Positions 21,835 to 35,080 of a DNA stretch of 64,000 bases are shown piece after piece. How positions within the stretch are numbered: the first letter of the stretch is position 1; the number at the start of each line of letters is the position of its first letter. Origin of the DNA: Prochlorococcus sp. AG-363-B04 (GTDB taxonomy: Bacteria > Cyanobacteriota > Cyanobacteriia > PCC-6307 > Cyanobiaceae); contig QCFC01000001.1 of the NCBI GenBank assembly GCA_003278465.1, positions 1 through 64,000 on the forward strand, given 5' to 3'. The position numbers and the translations under genes are program-made. The notes below the pieces were generated by a model that ran no database searches, had not been told where the DNA came from, and saw only the letters and a list, made by a program, of their open reading frames with translations.

Positions 21835-22515
21835 TTAATTAATAATAGGGTTTGATTTTGTAAGTTGCTCTAAGGCGGAAATACGTATTCTGCAACTATC
21901 ACATAAACCACATGGTTTTTCTCCGCCCTGGTAGCAACTCCAAGTTTTTTCTATAGGTACCCCAAGTCTCACAGCTTCTTTAATAATTTGCTTTTTGTTG
22001 AGTTCTATTAGTGGTGCCCAGAGAAGTGTTCCATGTCCTTCACGTCCTGTTTTTGTAGCTAAATTAGCTAAAATTTGAAATGCATTTAGGTAATCACCTC
22101 GACAATCAGGGTAACCCGAATAATCTAATGCATTAATACCTAAAACAATTTTCTTTGCTTTATAAGCTTCAGCAAGACTAAGAGCGATTGCAATAAAAAC
22201 TGTATTTCGTCCTGGAACGTACGTGTTGGGAATTTCTCCTGTTTGGATTCCTTTGGTAGGTATGCTTTGTTGTGTATCTGTTAATGATGAGCCACCCCAT
22301 TTGGCTAGATTGATTTTGATTACATGGTGTTCGATAAGATTCAGATATTTTGCTAGATAAGCTGCTGCTTCTAGCTCACGTAAATGTCTTTGGCCATAAT
22401 TAAATGATAATCCTATTACTTGATCGCCAGCTTCAATTGCCATAGCAGTAGCTGTTGCTGAATCAAGACCACCCGATAGCAAGGCAATAGTTGTATTGTG
22501 ATTTTGATAGGACAT
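21835..22515 (-). CDS. queC: 7-cyano-7-deazaguanine synthase
   Basis: [56 protein letters not shown]; start taken at MSYQNHN. Confidence 0.95.
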   Translation of the reverse strand: MSYQNHNTTIALLSGGLDSATATAMAIEAGDQVIGLSFNYGQRHLRELEAAAYLAKYLNLIEHHVIKINLAKWGGSSLTDTQQSIPTKGIQTGEIPNTYVPGRNTVFIAIALSLAEAYKAKKIVLGINALDYSGYPDCRGDYLNAFQILANLATKTGREGHGTLLWAPLIELNKKQIIKEAVRLGVPIEKTWSCYQGGEKPCGLCDSCRIRISALEQLTKSNPIIN

Positions 22516-22517
22516 TC

Positions 22518-23161
22518 TTAGTGAACTCCTAACCATTTGTGAGTTTGTAGACTTAATTTCCATTGAGGATTATGTTTTACATGATCAATTGCCAATGATT
22601 GACCTTTAGAGCTCTCCCATTCTGGTTGGATAAATAATAATGGTCTATTAAAGCGTTTCACGGAGAGGATAATTTCTTCAATATATTTAGCAAAATCAAG
22701 ATCTTCTTGATCATGAATAATAACTTTTAATTCCTGACATTTTTCTAATAATTCTGTGCAAGGATGAGCATGGCGCTTGGGAGATAGAGTAATCCAATTT
22801 GGGGAACCGCTTAGAGGATCAACGCCACTAGTTTCTAAGTGAATAGGGATATTTTTTTTGCTTTTAGAAACTGTTGCTTCTCTAATTGCCTTTGAGAGTT
22901 CATCTAGATTGTGATGTAATGGCTCACCTCCTGTTATGACTACAAAGGCTGCACCGGCTGTTACTGCCTTTGTTGTTTTATGAGCTAATTCATGGATAGA
23001 TAATTGAGGATGTGACTTTGCTGACCATGAGTTTTTGGTGTCACACCAATGACAACCAACATTGCAACTAGCAAGTCTAATAAAAAATGCACTTCTTCCG
23101 GCATGTGCTCCTTCTCCTTGAATGGAATGGAAGCTCTCCACTATTGGTAGTGTGGAGGTCA

Positions 23162-23162
<1 letters not shown>
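22518..23162 (-). CDS. queE: 7-carboxy-7-deazaguanine synthase (radical SAM)
   Basis: [37 protein letters not shown]; adjacent to queC. Confidence 0.95.
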
Positions 23163-24916
<1,754 letters not shown>

Positions 24917-24967
24917 TTATTGTATGAATTTTAAGTAATATTTTTTTTGATTGCATATCTGCTTTGG

Positions 24968-26098
24968 TTAAGTATCGAGATTTTGGATGTATTCCATCAC
25001 CTTGTATCGAGCTTGAGGCTGTCTTAGTTTAGATAAAGCTTTTGCTTCTAGTTGCCGGACTCGTTCTCTGGAAAGATTCATGACTGTACCTATTTGAGTG
25101 AGTGTCTTTGGACTTTCATCTCCTAGGCCAAAACGGTGACGAATGACTGTGGCTTCACGTGGGTTTAGGTCTTTTAGAAGAATTTCTAGATCTTGGTGTA
25201 AATAATTTTGCGTTAACTTTTCTTCTGGTGTGGCCTTTCCATCTGGGATCAGATCTCCAAGTTTTATGTTGTCTTCATTCCCAATTTTCTTGTCTAGTGA
25301 AATAGAACGTGGAATTCTCAAAAGAGTTTGACGTATTGTTTCCTCTTTCATTCCTAAACCTTGTGCAAGATCCTTTATTGAAGCTATTCGACCATGTTTC
25401 ATTGTAATTTCATGTTGTATTCGTTTGATTTTGTTTAATTTTTCTGTCACATGAATAGGTATACGAATTGTTCTGCATTGAGTTGCTATTGCTCTTGTAA
25501 TGTTTTGTCGAATCCACCAATATGAGTAAGTACTCAAACGAAATCCTCTTGTAGGATCAAATTTTTCAACTGCATGTTCAAGGCCTAAACTACCTTCTTG
25601 AACTAAATCAAGTAAGTCCATTCCTCTATGTTGATATTTTTTTGCTATTGCTACAACAAGCCGTAGGTTTGCTTTAATCATTCGATCTTTTGCTCGATAG
25701 CCTTCTCTTAGAACTCTCTTTATTTCATTGGGTTGTAGTCCTGCTATTTCCCCCCATTTTTGGTACCCCTCTGACAATTTTTGCTGTAGTTGTGATGGCT
25801 TAACACCAGCAGCTTTGGCCCATTCTTTTGTTGTAAGAGAATGAGACCCATGCTTAGCTTCTTTTAATTTTAAATTTTCTAATTGATGAAGTTCCTGAAT
25901 TATTTTATTTTTTTTCGCAAAAACTTTTCCTTCTTGGATTAAGTGCTCTCGACGTTGGACCAGTCTCGCTAAGAGCAATTCTTCCTCCTCGCTGAGTAGA
26001 TCAACTCGTCCAATATCATTTAGATATAAGCGTACAAGATCTACTTTGCAGCGCTTTTGGTTTGGGGACTCCCCAGCTTTGCGGGGGTTTTGTTTCAA
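24968..26098 (-). CDS. RNA polymerase sigma factor, RpoD-like (second in window)
   Basis: DLVRLYLNDIGRVDLLSEEEELLLARLVQ; KKYQHRGMDLLDLVQEGSLGLEHAVEKFDPTRGFRLSTYSYWWIRQNITRAIA. Confidence 0.96.
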   Translation of the reverse strand: MKQNPRKAGESPNQKRCKVDLVRLYLNDIGRVDLLSEEEELLLARLVQRREHLIQEGKVFAKKNKIIQELHQLENLKLKEAKHGSHSLTTKEWAKAAGVKPSQLQQKLSEGYQKWGEIAGLQPNEIKRVLREGYRAKDRMIKANLRLVVAIAKKYQHRGMDLLDLVQEGSLGLEHAVEKFDPTRGFRLSTYSYWWIRQNITRAIATQCRTIRIPIHVTEKLNKIKRIQHEITMKHGRIASIKDLAQGLGMKEETIRQTLLRIPRSISLDKKIGNEDNIKLGDLIPDGKATPEEKLTQNYLHQDLEILLKDLNPREATVIRHRFGLGDESPKTLTQIGTVMNLSRERVRQLEAKALSKLRQPQARYKVMEYIQNLDT

Positions 26099-26164
26099 GG
26101 TTTAAGAGAATGGACTATATATAGCTTTATCGTTTAATTCGAAAAGTGCTCAAACCCTTGGAAT

Positions 26165-27985
26165 CTATTCAGTATCTTTCAAGGTGCTTTCTACATTAAG
26201 TTCTTTCAGTTGTTTCTTCGAGACATTGGCTGGGGCTTCAGTCATGAGACATCTTGCTTGCTGGGTTTTAGGGAAAGCAATAGTGTCTCTAATAGATTCT
26301 TCGCCTGTTAATAGCATTACTATTCTGTCGATTCCAAATGCAATACCACCATGTGGAGGAGCTCCGAGCTCCAATGCGTTTATTAAGAAACCAAACTGCT
26401 CATTTGCAATTTCCTGAGAAAGGCCAATTGTTTTTAATACTTCTTGCTGTAGCTTTGCATCGTGAATTCTAATTGACCCACCCCCCAATTCTAGTCCATT
26501 TAATACAAGATCATAAGCTTGTGCTCGTGATTTAGGTAATAATTTAGACCAAGATTTTGGATCATTCCCAAGATCTTCGTTGTTTGGAGCACAGAAAGGA
26601 TGATGCAGTGCTTCTAGTCTTTTCTCTTCAGTATTGAATTCAAACATTGGAAAGTCAGTAACCCATAAAAAATTCCAATAATTTTTTTGATTTTCTTTTG
26701 GTATTAGTTTTAATTCTTTTGCAATATATTGACGAATTCTATCAAGGGTTTTGTGAACAATTGTCGTTTCACCTGCGCCAAAGAGTATTAGATCTCCCGC
26801 TTTGGATTTAGTCCTGTTGAGCAATTCTATTATTTGTGAACTAGTAAGGTTGTCTTTTATTGCACCGATTGTGTCAATTTCATTTGATTCACGTACTCTT
26901 ATAAAAGCCAATCCTCCTGCACCGGCTTTTTCAGCCTCACTAAAAATATCACCACCTGGTTTAATTCTTACATTACTAATTGAGTTATTACCCCCAGTAA
27001 TATTTATACATTTTACTGATCCCCCCTTTGCAATTGCTCCTGAAAACACTTTAAAACCTATGTCTTGCATGATGTCATTTACATCATTTAATTCCATTCC
27101 ATAGCGATTGTCTGGTCGGTCGGTACCATATTGATTTACTGCTTCTTTCCAGGTCAATCTTGGAAAAGGAATAGGGATATCGATACCTTTAACTTGTTTC
27201 CAAATAGATGCGATAAGTTTTTCATTGAGATTAAGAATTTGTTCTTGATCCATAAAGCTCATTTCTATATCTAATTGTGTGAATTCAGGTTGTCTATCCG
27301 CACGGAGGTCTTCATCTCGAAAACATCGAGCTACTTGGTAATAACGCTCTAACCCACCAACCATTAGCAATTGTTTGAAAAGTTGAGGTGATTGAGGTAA
27401 GGCAAACCATTCGCCTTCACATACTCGTGAAGGCACTAGATAATCCCTAGCACCTTCAGGAGTTGATTTTGTTAGTACAGGTGTTTCAACTTCTATGAAT
27501 CCTTCTGCTTCAAGGTATGCCCTAGCTGTTTGGATGGTTTTGTGACGTAATTTAAGATTTCTTTTCATTCGTTCTCGACGTAAATCGAGATACCGGTATC
27601 GCAGTCTTAGCTCTTCTTTTACAGATTCTTCATCATGGCTGGAAACACTAAAAGGTAAATTGCCTTTTACTTGATTGAGAATTTGCAAATCAGAAGCTAA
27701 AACTTCAATGTTTCCAGTATTGAGCTTTTGATTAATTGCTTCATCTGGTCGGGCCCTCACGCACCCAGTTACTTGAATGACAGTTTCATTTCTTAGGGTT
27801 TCTGCAATGGAGAACAACTCTGGACCTTGATTTGGATCCACGGTGATCTGCACTGTTCCGCTCTGGTCTCTTAGATCAAGGAAGATCACTCCACCATGAT
27901 CTCGACAGCGATCTATCCATCCACATAGTTGAACTTCTGAGGCAATGTGATCACTGCGCAGATCACCGCAATCATTGCTGCGCAT
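26165..27985 (-). CDS. aspS: Aspartyl-tRNA synthetase
   Basis: [59 protein letters not shown]. Confidence 0.98.
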   Translation of the reverse strand: MRSNDCGDLRSDHIASEVQLCGWIDRCRDHGGVIFLDLRDQSGTVQITVDPNQGPELFSIAETLRNETVIQVTGCVRARPDEAINQKLNTGNIEVLASDLQILNQVKGNLPFSVSSHDEESVKEELRLRYRYLDLRRERMKRNLKLRHKTIQTARAYLEAEGFIEVETPVLTKSTPEGARDYLVPSRVCEGEWFALPQSPQLFKQLLMVGGLERYYQVARCFRDEDLRADRQPEFTQLDIEMSFMDQEQILNLNEKLIASIWKQVKGIDIPIPFPRLTWKEAVNQYGTDRPDNRYGMELNDVNDIMQDIGFKVFSGAIAKGGSVKCINITGGNNSISNVRIKPGGDIFSEAEKAGAGGLAFIRVRESNEIDTIGAIKDNLTSSQIIELLNRTKSKAGDLILFGAGETTIVHKTLDRIRQYIAKELKLIPKENQKNYWNFLWVTDFPMFEFNTEEKRLEALHHPFCAPNNEDLGNDPKSWSKLLPKSRAQAYDLVLNGLELGGGSIRIHDAKLQQEVLKTIGLSQEIANEQFGFLINALELGAPPHGGIAFGIDRIVMLLTGEESIRDTIAFPKTQQARCLMTEAPANVSKKQLKELNVESTLKDTE

Positions 27986-28060
27986 AAATAAGAACGCATA
28001 ACCAAATCAGAGTTTCCCATAGGGAGTTCCTTTGGCGAGTTTTTTTCTTTTTTTGATGAC

Positions 28061-29179
28061 CTATCTTTTTCGGTAGAAAGGCTTTTTTACTACTTTTGCA
28101 GGGTAGAGTTCATTTCTGATCTTGATTTCAAGAGAACTTCCTACTTTTCCCAAGTCGGTCGGAACATAGGCAAGAGCAATAGGTTCTTTCAGCGTTGGTG
28201 ACCAGGTTCCACTGGTGATTGTGCCTACAGTCGAACCTCCATTGAAAACTTGATGGCCATTACGAGGAATAGCGCGTCCTTGAACCTTTAAGCCAACAAG
28301 ACGTCGTTTTGTGCCTTCTATGGACTTTTGTTCTAGTGCATGTCTCCCTATGAATTGTTGTGGCATTTCTAGATGCACAAGCCATCCAAGCCCCGCTTCA
28401 AAAGGATTGGTTTCAGCGTTCATCTCCTGACCGTAAAGATTCATAGCCGCTTCTAATCTCAGAGTATCTCTTGCCCCTAGCCCACAAGGGGTAACACCTT
28501 CATCTAATAGCCTCATCCATAATTCACGACCCGTATCTCGCTTTAAAAGTATTTCAAAGCCATCTTCCCCTGTATAGCCTGTTGCGGATATGAAAACTGT
28601 TTCTTGATGGTTTTTTTTTAAAGAATCGAGTTTGATATGACGATGACTAAATCGTGGAATTGTTTTAAGAGGGGTACTGGTAAGTTTTTGCATGATTTCT
28701 AGTGATTTGGGTCCTTGCAATGCCAGTAAGATGCCATTGTCTTTTTCATCTAATATTGAAATTCCTTCTGGCAGAAGATATTTGCTAATCCATTGTATAT
28801 CTTTTTGTATGCATGCCGCATTAATTACTATTAATAAATCATGAGCTTGATCCTTATTTTTGTCGTACAGCTCGTAGATAATCAGATCATCAATAATACC
28901 TCCATTTTCATTGGTCAATACTGTGTAGCATGCTTCTCCTGGCCCTATTTGATTTAAGTTGCTGGGAACGAGTCTTTGTAGTTTGCTTTTTGGGTTATCT
29001 CCAGAAAGACGGAATACACCCATATGAGATATGTCAAATAAACCTGCTTGCTCCCTAACAGAGTTGTGCTCATGAATTAGACCTTTGAATTGGATTGGCA
29101 TTTCCCATCCTGCAAAAGCCACCATACGAGCACCTATATCCCTGTAAAGTTCAAAAAGAGGAGTTTTTGTAAGCGTCAT
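28061..29179 (-). CDS. gcvT: Aminomethyltransferase (glycine cleavage T protein)
   Basis: TPLFELYRDIGARMVAFAGWEMPIQF; GLGARDTLRLEAAMNLYGQE; start at MTLTKTPL. Confidence 0.96.
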   Translation of the reverse strand: MTLTKTPLFELYRDIGARMVAFAGWEMPIQFKGLIHEHNSVREQAGLFDISHMGVFRLSGDNPKSKLQRLVPSNLNQIGPGEACYTVLTNENGGIIDDLIIYELYDKNKDQAHDLLIVINAACIQKDIQWISKYLLPEGISILDEKDNGILLALQGPKSLEIMQKLTSTPLKTIPRFSHRHIKLDSLKKNHQETVFISATGYTGEDGFEILLKRDTGRELWMRLLDEGVTPCGLGARDTLRLEAAMNLYGQEMNAETNPFEAGLGWLVHLEMPQQFIGRHALEQKSIEGTKRRLVGLKVQGRAIPRNGHQVFNGGSTVGTITSGTWSPTLKEPIALAYVPTDLGKVGSSLEIKIRNELYPAKVVKKPFYRKR

Positions 29180-29289
29180 GCCGAAATAAGATTTGTGGTT
29201 CTCTTGGAAGAAGTAAACTGAATTTAAAAGAAGAGAGGGAATCAAAGACTTTTGTTTCGAAATGGTTTAATCCTTAAACCCTTCCTAAT

Positions 29290-29565
29290 GTGGATTGCCT
29301 CGGGCATAGAATTTTGTCCACTAAGCATTGCTGCAGAACTTGTAAGCATTGTTCATTTGAGCAAAATAGACTTATAGGTGCATGTAGCTTGAGAAAATTA
29401 AATGTAGAAGTTGACCTGGCAACAGTTTTAGTTTGCCATCATTGGACTAAACGAGAGCCTTCTTTACCGAAACTAGAAAATATTCAAGAAGATATCTATT
29501 CTCATAGACAACTAGAATTTAATCGTTCATTGGTAAATGCAATTTCTTCTGATTTATCTTTGTAA
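29290..29565 (+). CDS. Small cysteine-rich protein of unknown function
   Basis: 91-aa ORF in an intergenic slot with clustered Cys: HCCRTCKHCSFEQNRLIGACSLR...VLVCHHW. Confidence 0.6.
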   Translation: MDCLGHRILSTKHCCRTCKHCSFEQNRLIGACSLRKLNVEVDLATVLVCHHWTKREPSLPKLENIQEDIYSHRQLEFNRSLVNAISSDLSL

Positions 29566-29589
29566 GGTCTATCAGGCTCAATTCTGTCT

Positions 29590-30489
29590 TTATGAATTTT
29601 GACTAAGCAACATTAGAAGACTTCTTGTTACTTTTGCAGCTAAAACACTACTAATTCCTGAATGATCAAGTAGTGGCGAAAGCTCTACAATATCAGCTGC
29701 TACAAGATTGTAGTTTCGCAGTACTTCTACAATTGATGCAAAGTCATTCCAAAAAAATCCTCCTGGTTCTGGTGTACCTGTTCCAGGCATGACACTTGGA
29801 TCAAACCAATCAAGATCGACAGTTAGATAAATAGGTTGCTCGCGATGTTGTTGTAATTTTCTATTTAAATCTGATGCCGATTTGCCAGAGTTGTGTAATA
29901 CCAGACGATTTTGATTATTTATTTCTTCAAATTCTTGTTTCGTGCCACTCCTAATAGCTACTTGATATAAGGTTTTACTAGGAAGTACTTCAAGACAGCG
30001 ACGCATTGCACAAGCATGACTGTGTTTATTACCTAGCCATTCTTCACGTAGATCTGCATGTGCATCTAATTGAATTAATATTAGATCAGAATAGAAAGTT
30101 GCAGTTGCAGCTACTGCGCCAGAGGTTATTGAATGTTCACCGCCTAAAAGTAATGGTTTCATATTTGAATTAAGTAATTTATGAGTAATATTTTTTACAG
30201 CTTCTACAATTGGTTCAGGTGCACCTGTAGGAATTTTTAAGGATCCTAAATCACAAAAGAAAAGATCTTCAAGATCCATATTTAATTGAGGACAGAAAGT
30301 TTCTATTCCATTACTCACTTCTCTTATCGCTGAAGGGCCAAAACGGGTGCCGGGTCTAAAAGAAGTTGTTCCATCATATGTGACTCCATATAAACCTACA
30401 GTACAGTTTTCAGATTTTTCTTTTGCTCCCATAAAGACACCTCCATCATTAAAAAATTCGTCAATATATAAGGGATTATTGTCATTCAT
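29590..30489 (-). CDS. speB: Agmatinase/arginase family ureohydrolase
   Basis: [53 protein letters not shown]; start overlaps speE stop (ATGA). Confidence 0.93.
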   Translation of the reverse strand: MNDNNPLYIDEFFNDGGVFMGAKEKSENCTVGLYGVTYDGTTSFRPGTRFGPSAIREVSNGIETFCPQLNMDLEDLFFCDLGSLKIPTGAPEPIVEAVKNITHKLLNSNMKPLLLGGEHSITSGAVAATATFYSDLILIQLDAHADLREEWLGNKHSHACAMRRCLEVLPSKTLYQVAIRSGTKQEFEEINNQNRLVLHNSGKSASDLNRKLQQHREQPIYLTVDLDWFDPSVMPGTGTPEPGGFFWNDFASIVEVLRNYNLVAADIVELSPLLDHSGISSVLAAKVTRSLLMLLSQNS

Positions 30490-31349
30490 TTTTCTAGCGC
30501 TCTTTCGACAAATGCGGGCATTGCGTGAAAAGCACCTTGTTGCCATCGAATGCTCCATATTTCGCATTCTTCTTTAATTTGATCAGCTCGTTCTTTCATT
30601 GGATTGAGATAAATTGGACTTTCTTTTGAGGCAAATGTCCAACTCCACCATCCGCTGGGATACATTGGCACCCAACCATAAAGTGGATCTGCAAAGTTGA
30701 ATACCTCTCGTATTATTTGGACCATTTCTATATGAATTTTAAAGAATGATTCTGGTGATTCACTTTGAGTTGCAAAAACACCTCCAGGTTTCAGAATGCG
30801 TTTACAATTTTCATAAAAATTTCGATTAAAGAGACCTTTTGCAGGCCCTTTTGGGTCAGACCCATCCACTATAATAACATCATATGAGTTTTCATGAGCA
30901 TTTGAGACCCAGGTGATTCCGTCTTCTATTTTTATATTTAAGCGAGGATCTTTCCAGGCATAACTTCCAATGCCAGGTAAATATTCTTGGCAAACTTCAA
31001 TAACGCGGTTATCAATTTCTATTAAATCAAGATTTTTGATTTGTTTATGTCGAAGACATTCTTTTGCCGTGCCACCATCTCCACCTCCAATAATTAGTAC
31101 TCTTTTGATGTCATTTGCACTGCATAATGCAGGATGGACCAAAGCTTCATGATAATGTTTCTCTTGAAATTCAGCTGTCATCCAGCAACTATCTAATAAA
31201 AGGCCTTTTCCGTAGCGATTGCTTTCAATTATGGTTATTCTTTGATAATCACTGTATTCATCTAAGATGACTTTAGCTTTGAGGCCATATCTGACATCTT
31301 CATGAATTTCATCTATCCAATTTAATTTTTCAACGTGAGACTTGTCCAT
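30486..31349 (-). CDS. speE: Spermidine synthase (polyamine aminopropyltransferase)
   Basis: [54 protein letters not shown]. Confidence 0.96.
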   Translation of the reverse strand: MDKSHVEKLNWIDEIHEDVRYGLKAKVILDEYSDYQRITIIESNRYGKGLLLDSCWMTAEFQEKHYHEALVHPALCSANDIKRVLIIGGGDGGTAKECLRHKQIKNLDLIEIDNRVIEVCQEYLPGIGSYAWKDPRLNIKIEDGITWVSNAHENSYDVIIVDGSDPKGPAKGLFNRNFYENCKRILKPGGVFATQSESPESFFKIHIEMVQIIREVFNFADPLYGWVPMYPSGWWSWTFASKESPIYLNPMKERADQIKEECEIWSIRWQQGAFHAMPAFVERALEK

Positions 31350-31448
31350 AGAAATAGACTTATAAAATTGAGTACTTGTCAGATTGAATCAATTTATTCT
31401 GCCTGAAGTTGAGTGATTTTAATGACCAAATTATATTAGTCATATTGA

Positions 31449-32255
31449 CTATGTGTTTATTTTTGCATCTTGCCATAAATCCCTCAGCTGGGAAGATGTT
31501 TTGTCAGAAACCTTACCTTCTAAGCTTTTTTCCAAATAAGAAAAACGTTGAAGAAAGCGATTGTTTGTACCTTGCAGGCCTTCTTCGATACTTAGTTCAC
31601 ACCATCGAGCGATATTTACTAATGCAAAAAAAACATCTCCTAATTCTTTTTCAGCATGGGAATAATCTTTCTTAGATATTGCATCTTTTAATTCTTGAAT
31701 CTCCTCATCAACTTTTTCCCAAACACCATTAATATCATCCCATTCGAACCCTTCTTCAGCAACTTTTTTTGAAATAATCATAGCTCCACTTAAAGCTGGT
31801 TGAGAACGTATTTTATTTTCCAAGAGATCGCTGATTGGACAGTTGGTATTTGTGGTAATGGTTTCAGAATCTTTAACAGCATTCCATATTTTTTTTACGG
31901 CTTTACTATCTGTTGCCTTTTTATTACTAAAGACATGTGGGTGACGTCTAATTAGTTTTTTATTGATTGCTTTTACTATATCTTCTATATCAAATTGTCT
32001 TGCTTCATGTCCAATCTGAGCATGCATTATAATCTGCAAAAGAAGATCTCCTAATTCTTCTTTAAGATTTTTTTCGTTTCCACTCCGAATGGCATGGGCA
32101 ACTTCATGAGCTTCTTCTAGTAAATATGGGATTAAGGACGAATGATTTTGCTCAATATCCCAAGGACATCCTTTTTGTGGATCTCGTAGATATGCCACTA
32201 ATTGGATCAGTTCATTAATCGAATCAGTCGAGCATTGGGAGTGTTTTACTTTCAT
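31449..32255 (-). CDS. mazG: Nucleoside triphosphate pyrophosphohydrolase
   Basis: LRDPQKGCPWDIEQNHSSLIPYLLEEAHEVAHAI; KEELGDLLLQIIMHAQIG. Confidence 0.95.
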   Translation of the reverse strand: MKVKHSQCSTDSINELIQLVAYLRDPQKGCPWDIEQNHSSLIPYLLEEAHEVAHAIRSGNEKNLKEELGDLLLQIIMHAQIGHEARQFDIEDIVKAINKKLIRRHPHVFSNKKATDSKAVKKIWNAVKDSETITTNTNCPISDLLENKIRSQPALSGAMIISKKVAEEGFEWDDINGVWEKVDEEIQELKDAISKKDYSHAEKELGDVFFALVNIARWCELSIEEGLQGTNNRFLQRFSYLEKSLEGKVSDKTSSQLRDLWQDAKINT

Positions 32256-32277
32256 AGAATCTTAAAGGATTTGACTT

Positions 32278-32748
32278 TTATTTTTTTAATTGGGTTGGTA
32301 ATGGGTCTCCATCTAGAAGAAGGTGAAGCCATACACTAGCCTCTATTCCTAATAGTAGGGCTATTATTATTTGAGGGCGCAAAAGAACTTGAGTCTGAAT
32401 TCTATCCAGAATTTCAATCCTGTTTGTTTCGGTAAATAGCAATAGCAATAAATAAGAAATAAGTCCCAGGTATAAAATTCTTAAAGTTGTTCCTATGAAG
32501 GGTCCATGAGATAAAAATGAACGATGTTTTATCAACTTGCGATAAGGCCACCATATCCATTGAAGGATTCCCCAACGTTTAAGTGCCTTTGAGCGAGTAT
32601 CAAGATCTGGAGATAACCAGATCCCTCCAAATAAGAAAGCTAAGGCAGCGGCACAACCACTAGTCCAATCCATAGCAGCCCCTATGATGAAGCCGAATGG
32701 AACTGTTAAAAGCTTTGAGAATTTTTCGTGTTTTAGGCCTGAAGCCAT
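32278..32748 (-). CDS. DUF2227-like putative metal-binding membrane protein
   Basis: FGGIWLSPDLDTRSKALKRWG; KLIKHRSFLSHGPFIGTTLRI; SVWLHLLLDG. Confidence 0.75.
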   Translation of the reverse strand: MASGLKHEKFSKLLTVPFGFIIGAAMDWTSGCAAALAFLFGGIWLSPDLDTRSKALKRWGILQWIWWPYRKLIKHRSFLSHGPFIGTTLRILYLGLISYLLLLLFTETNRIEILDRIQTQVLLRPQIIIALLLGIEASVWLHLLLDGDPLPTQLKK

Positions 32749-32803
32749 GGTTATAAGTAACCCTTATGCTCTACATTGATCTTTATAGGCACAATGCCTT
32801 AAC

Positions 32804-32875
<72 letters not shown>

Positions 32876-33184
32876 TTCATGAGTCGTTTTCATAATTATC
32901 GTTTCATTGGCTATGTAGTAATTTTGTTTATTGTATTAGAAAGTAATTTAAAAAAAATCTATCTTGCTTGAAAATCCTCTATTTCCAGGGAAAATTGCAG
33001 TTTATTATTTACCACAATGATTGAGAACAATATTTCATTCTAAATCTATCTAGTGTTGTAGCAAATATCTAGAGTTTAAAATATGACTAAGATTTTTTAT
33101 TTGGTTGTTTCCCCTCACTTTTGGCAATCCCCTTAACGTAATGCATGGCAATTATGCTATGGGGTATATCTTATTTGTTTTGTT

Positions 33185-33538
33185 ATGCAAAGAGGACGTG
33201 GTCTAAGTATTACTCCTGCTGCTGCTGCTGAATTAAGCAGACAAGCAGCATTTGCTGGTACACCTGGTGTTATGTATTTAGACTTGCTTGAGGATCCTCT
33301 TGATGAGGGTTGGCTTCATATTCGACTTAGGCCAGGTAAGTTTGGAGGGGTTCCGATATCTAGAACTGATGGTATGACTTTATATGCGCCTGTGAATCAA
33401 TTACATATCCTAAGTGGGCTGATTCTTAATTACTCTGGAGATCTTAGTGGAGGAGGGTTTTTAATTGCTGCACCTGAAGGCTCAGAATCTTGTGTTTGTG
33501 GTGCTGGGTTTCGCTCAAAAGAATTCTTTACAAAATAA
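33185..33538 (+). CDS. HesB/IscA-like protein
   Basis: ITPAAAAELSRQAAFAG and C-terminal CVCGAGF; only the CxC pair of the usual cysteines is present. Confidence 0.8.
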   Translation: MQRGRGLSITPAAAAELSRQAAFAGTPGVMYLDLLEDPLDEGWLHIRLRPGKFGGVPISRTDGMTLYAPVNQLHILSGLILNYSGDLSGGGFLIAAPEGSESCVCGAGFRSKEFFTK

Positions 33539-33619
33539 ATTTAGATATGAGTTAAAGAAAAAAATTATTTATACTAATACTCATTCTATCATTTCAAATT
33601 AACAATAATGAATTGATCA

Positions 33620-33895
33620 TTATTTCTTATCCGAAGCATCTTTCGCTTGCATTGCTAGATTGATGTCTGCTTGAAATACCCCTAACGTCATTGCTGGTTC
33701 AGGCTCAAGCCCATTAGTAATTTCATCTTGTTTTTTATCTATGATTTCTAGGACTGTCCCAGTGATATTTGTCCATTCTTTGATTAATTGTTTAAAATAA
33801 TTATTATTGAGAGATGTGTTTTTAGATTTGGAAAGACTATTTTTTCTTTCTTTAATTACTTCATGGAGAATAGAATGTAATTGTTTATGTCTCAT
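33620..33895 (-). CDS. Hypothetical protein
   Basis: 91-aa ORF alone in its interval; no recognised motif. Confidence 0.45.
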   Translation of the reverse strand: MRHKQLHSILHEVIKERKNSLSKSKNTSLNNNYFKQLIKEWTNITGTVLEIIDKKQDEITNGLEPEPAMTLGVFQADINLAMQAKDASDKK

Positions 33896-34242
33896 AGAAT
33901 TAGGAAGCTCGGGAAATTGATTTAATGACTTTAACTCTTTGAATGATTTTAATACTTTAACAAGTTATTGAAGTCTAAGTATAGATGGAAGATGGTGAGA
34001 AAATTGATCAGTAATTATGATCTAAAAAATCCTTGATTTCTTTTAATCAAGATTTTGTCGTTTGTTTATTAGATTTCGAATCTTATCTTAAAATTATTGC
34101 CTATGAAGTGTAACTGACTTAGATGGTTTGAACTGACATTTGATTATTTACCAAGTTTTGAAGCTTGGTTAAATAATGATTTATGAGTCATAGTTTTTCA
34201 AAGCTAATTTTAGGCTTAGCAGCTTTTTTCTGTGAATAGTTT

Positions 34243-34500
34243 TTAATCTTCTGGGAAGAGGAGTAGTGCTAATTCTTCAGCATCTACGTCATACACTCTT
34301 GCGAGGCAGGTTTCAATGGCACTAGTGACTTCTCCTGGGAGGAATCGCATAGCATTTAAAGCATCCTCTGTGATGTCATCATTGAGGAGTTTTTCTTCGC
34401 CCTCCAGTTTTTCGTCGTTAATGACGGCCATTACCCAACTTTGGTAGGCATACACCAGGTCATTGAATTCGAGGGCTGGGTCGTTGAGATCCAGGGTCAT
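34243..34500 (-). CDS. Small acidic conserved hypothetical protein
   Basis: Start at MTLDLNDPALEFNDLVYAYQSWVM; ends LLLFPED; divergent from the next gene. Confidence 0.65.
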   Translation of the reverse strand: MTLDLNDPALEFNDLVYAYQSWVMAVINDEKLEGEEKLLNDDITEDALNAMRFLPGEVTSAIETCLARVYDVDAEELALLLFPED

Positions 34501-34548
34501 TGTTTTGCCAGTCCAGAGGCAACACCAGTTTGACTGTTTATTTAGAAG

Positions 34549-35007
34549 ATGTCTTCTATGAATGATGCTACAAAAACACAGCTGCAAACTAAAGCTCTTG
34601 ATTTTGCGTTAAATGAATTGGTCCGACAGCATCGACAAAGTTTTCAACCTTTGTGGACAGTTGATAGTTGGGCAAAGTTTTTGATTTGGATGGCATTAAA
34701 TTGTGGCGTACCTGGAGATCGTGAGAGTCTTGAACAATTTGCGGATTCTTTAGGCTCAGGCTTTACTACACGCATGCGGCGCACTTTCTTTGAGCGCATT
34801 TGTGAAGATCAGCAGATTCATTTGATGGCAGATCCTTCAGAGACCGAAGTTTTGCTTATGCCTATTACTGGTTCAAAATGTGCTTTGAGCTTTGAAAAAG
34901 CAATTCACGCCTTGGATCAGGTTGGTTTGAGTGATCACGTAGAGACAGATCACAGTTGTTGGAAAACTTTAGAAGGAATCTTTGCTATTCCTTGGATTAC
35001 TTCTTAA
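34549..35007 (+). CDS. Conserved hypothetical protein
   Basis: 152-aa ORF (RQSFQPLWTVDSWAKFLIWMALNCGV) in a gap between genes. Confidence 0.7.
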   Translation: MSSMNDATKTQLQTKALDFALNELVRQHRQSFQPLWTVDSWAKFLIWMALNCGVPGDRESLEQFADSLGSGFTTRMRRTFFERICEDQQIHLMADPSETEVLLMPITGSKCALSFEKAIHALDQVGLSDHVETDHSCWKTLEGIFAIPWITS

Positions 35008-35080
35008 GTATCCAGTTGTGCTTCGATATGTATTACTACATAGACTTTTTGTGATTATGAGCTGAGAGTCCGAATTAATC

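Noticed and set aside
29180-29290. Glycine riboswitch upstream of gcvT (also checked 52425-52498 upstream of gcvP)
   Set aside because: Gaps are too short and lack the conserved glycine aptamer features.
32880-32972. 30-aa ORF MSRFHNYRFIGYVVILFIVLESNLKKIYLA directly after tRNA-Val
   Set aside because: No Shine-Dalgarno-like sequence; hydrophobic composition expected from AT-rich spacer. The tRNA shows no duplicated 3' fragment or integrase nearby, so no island boundary.
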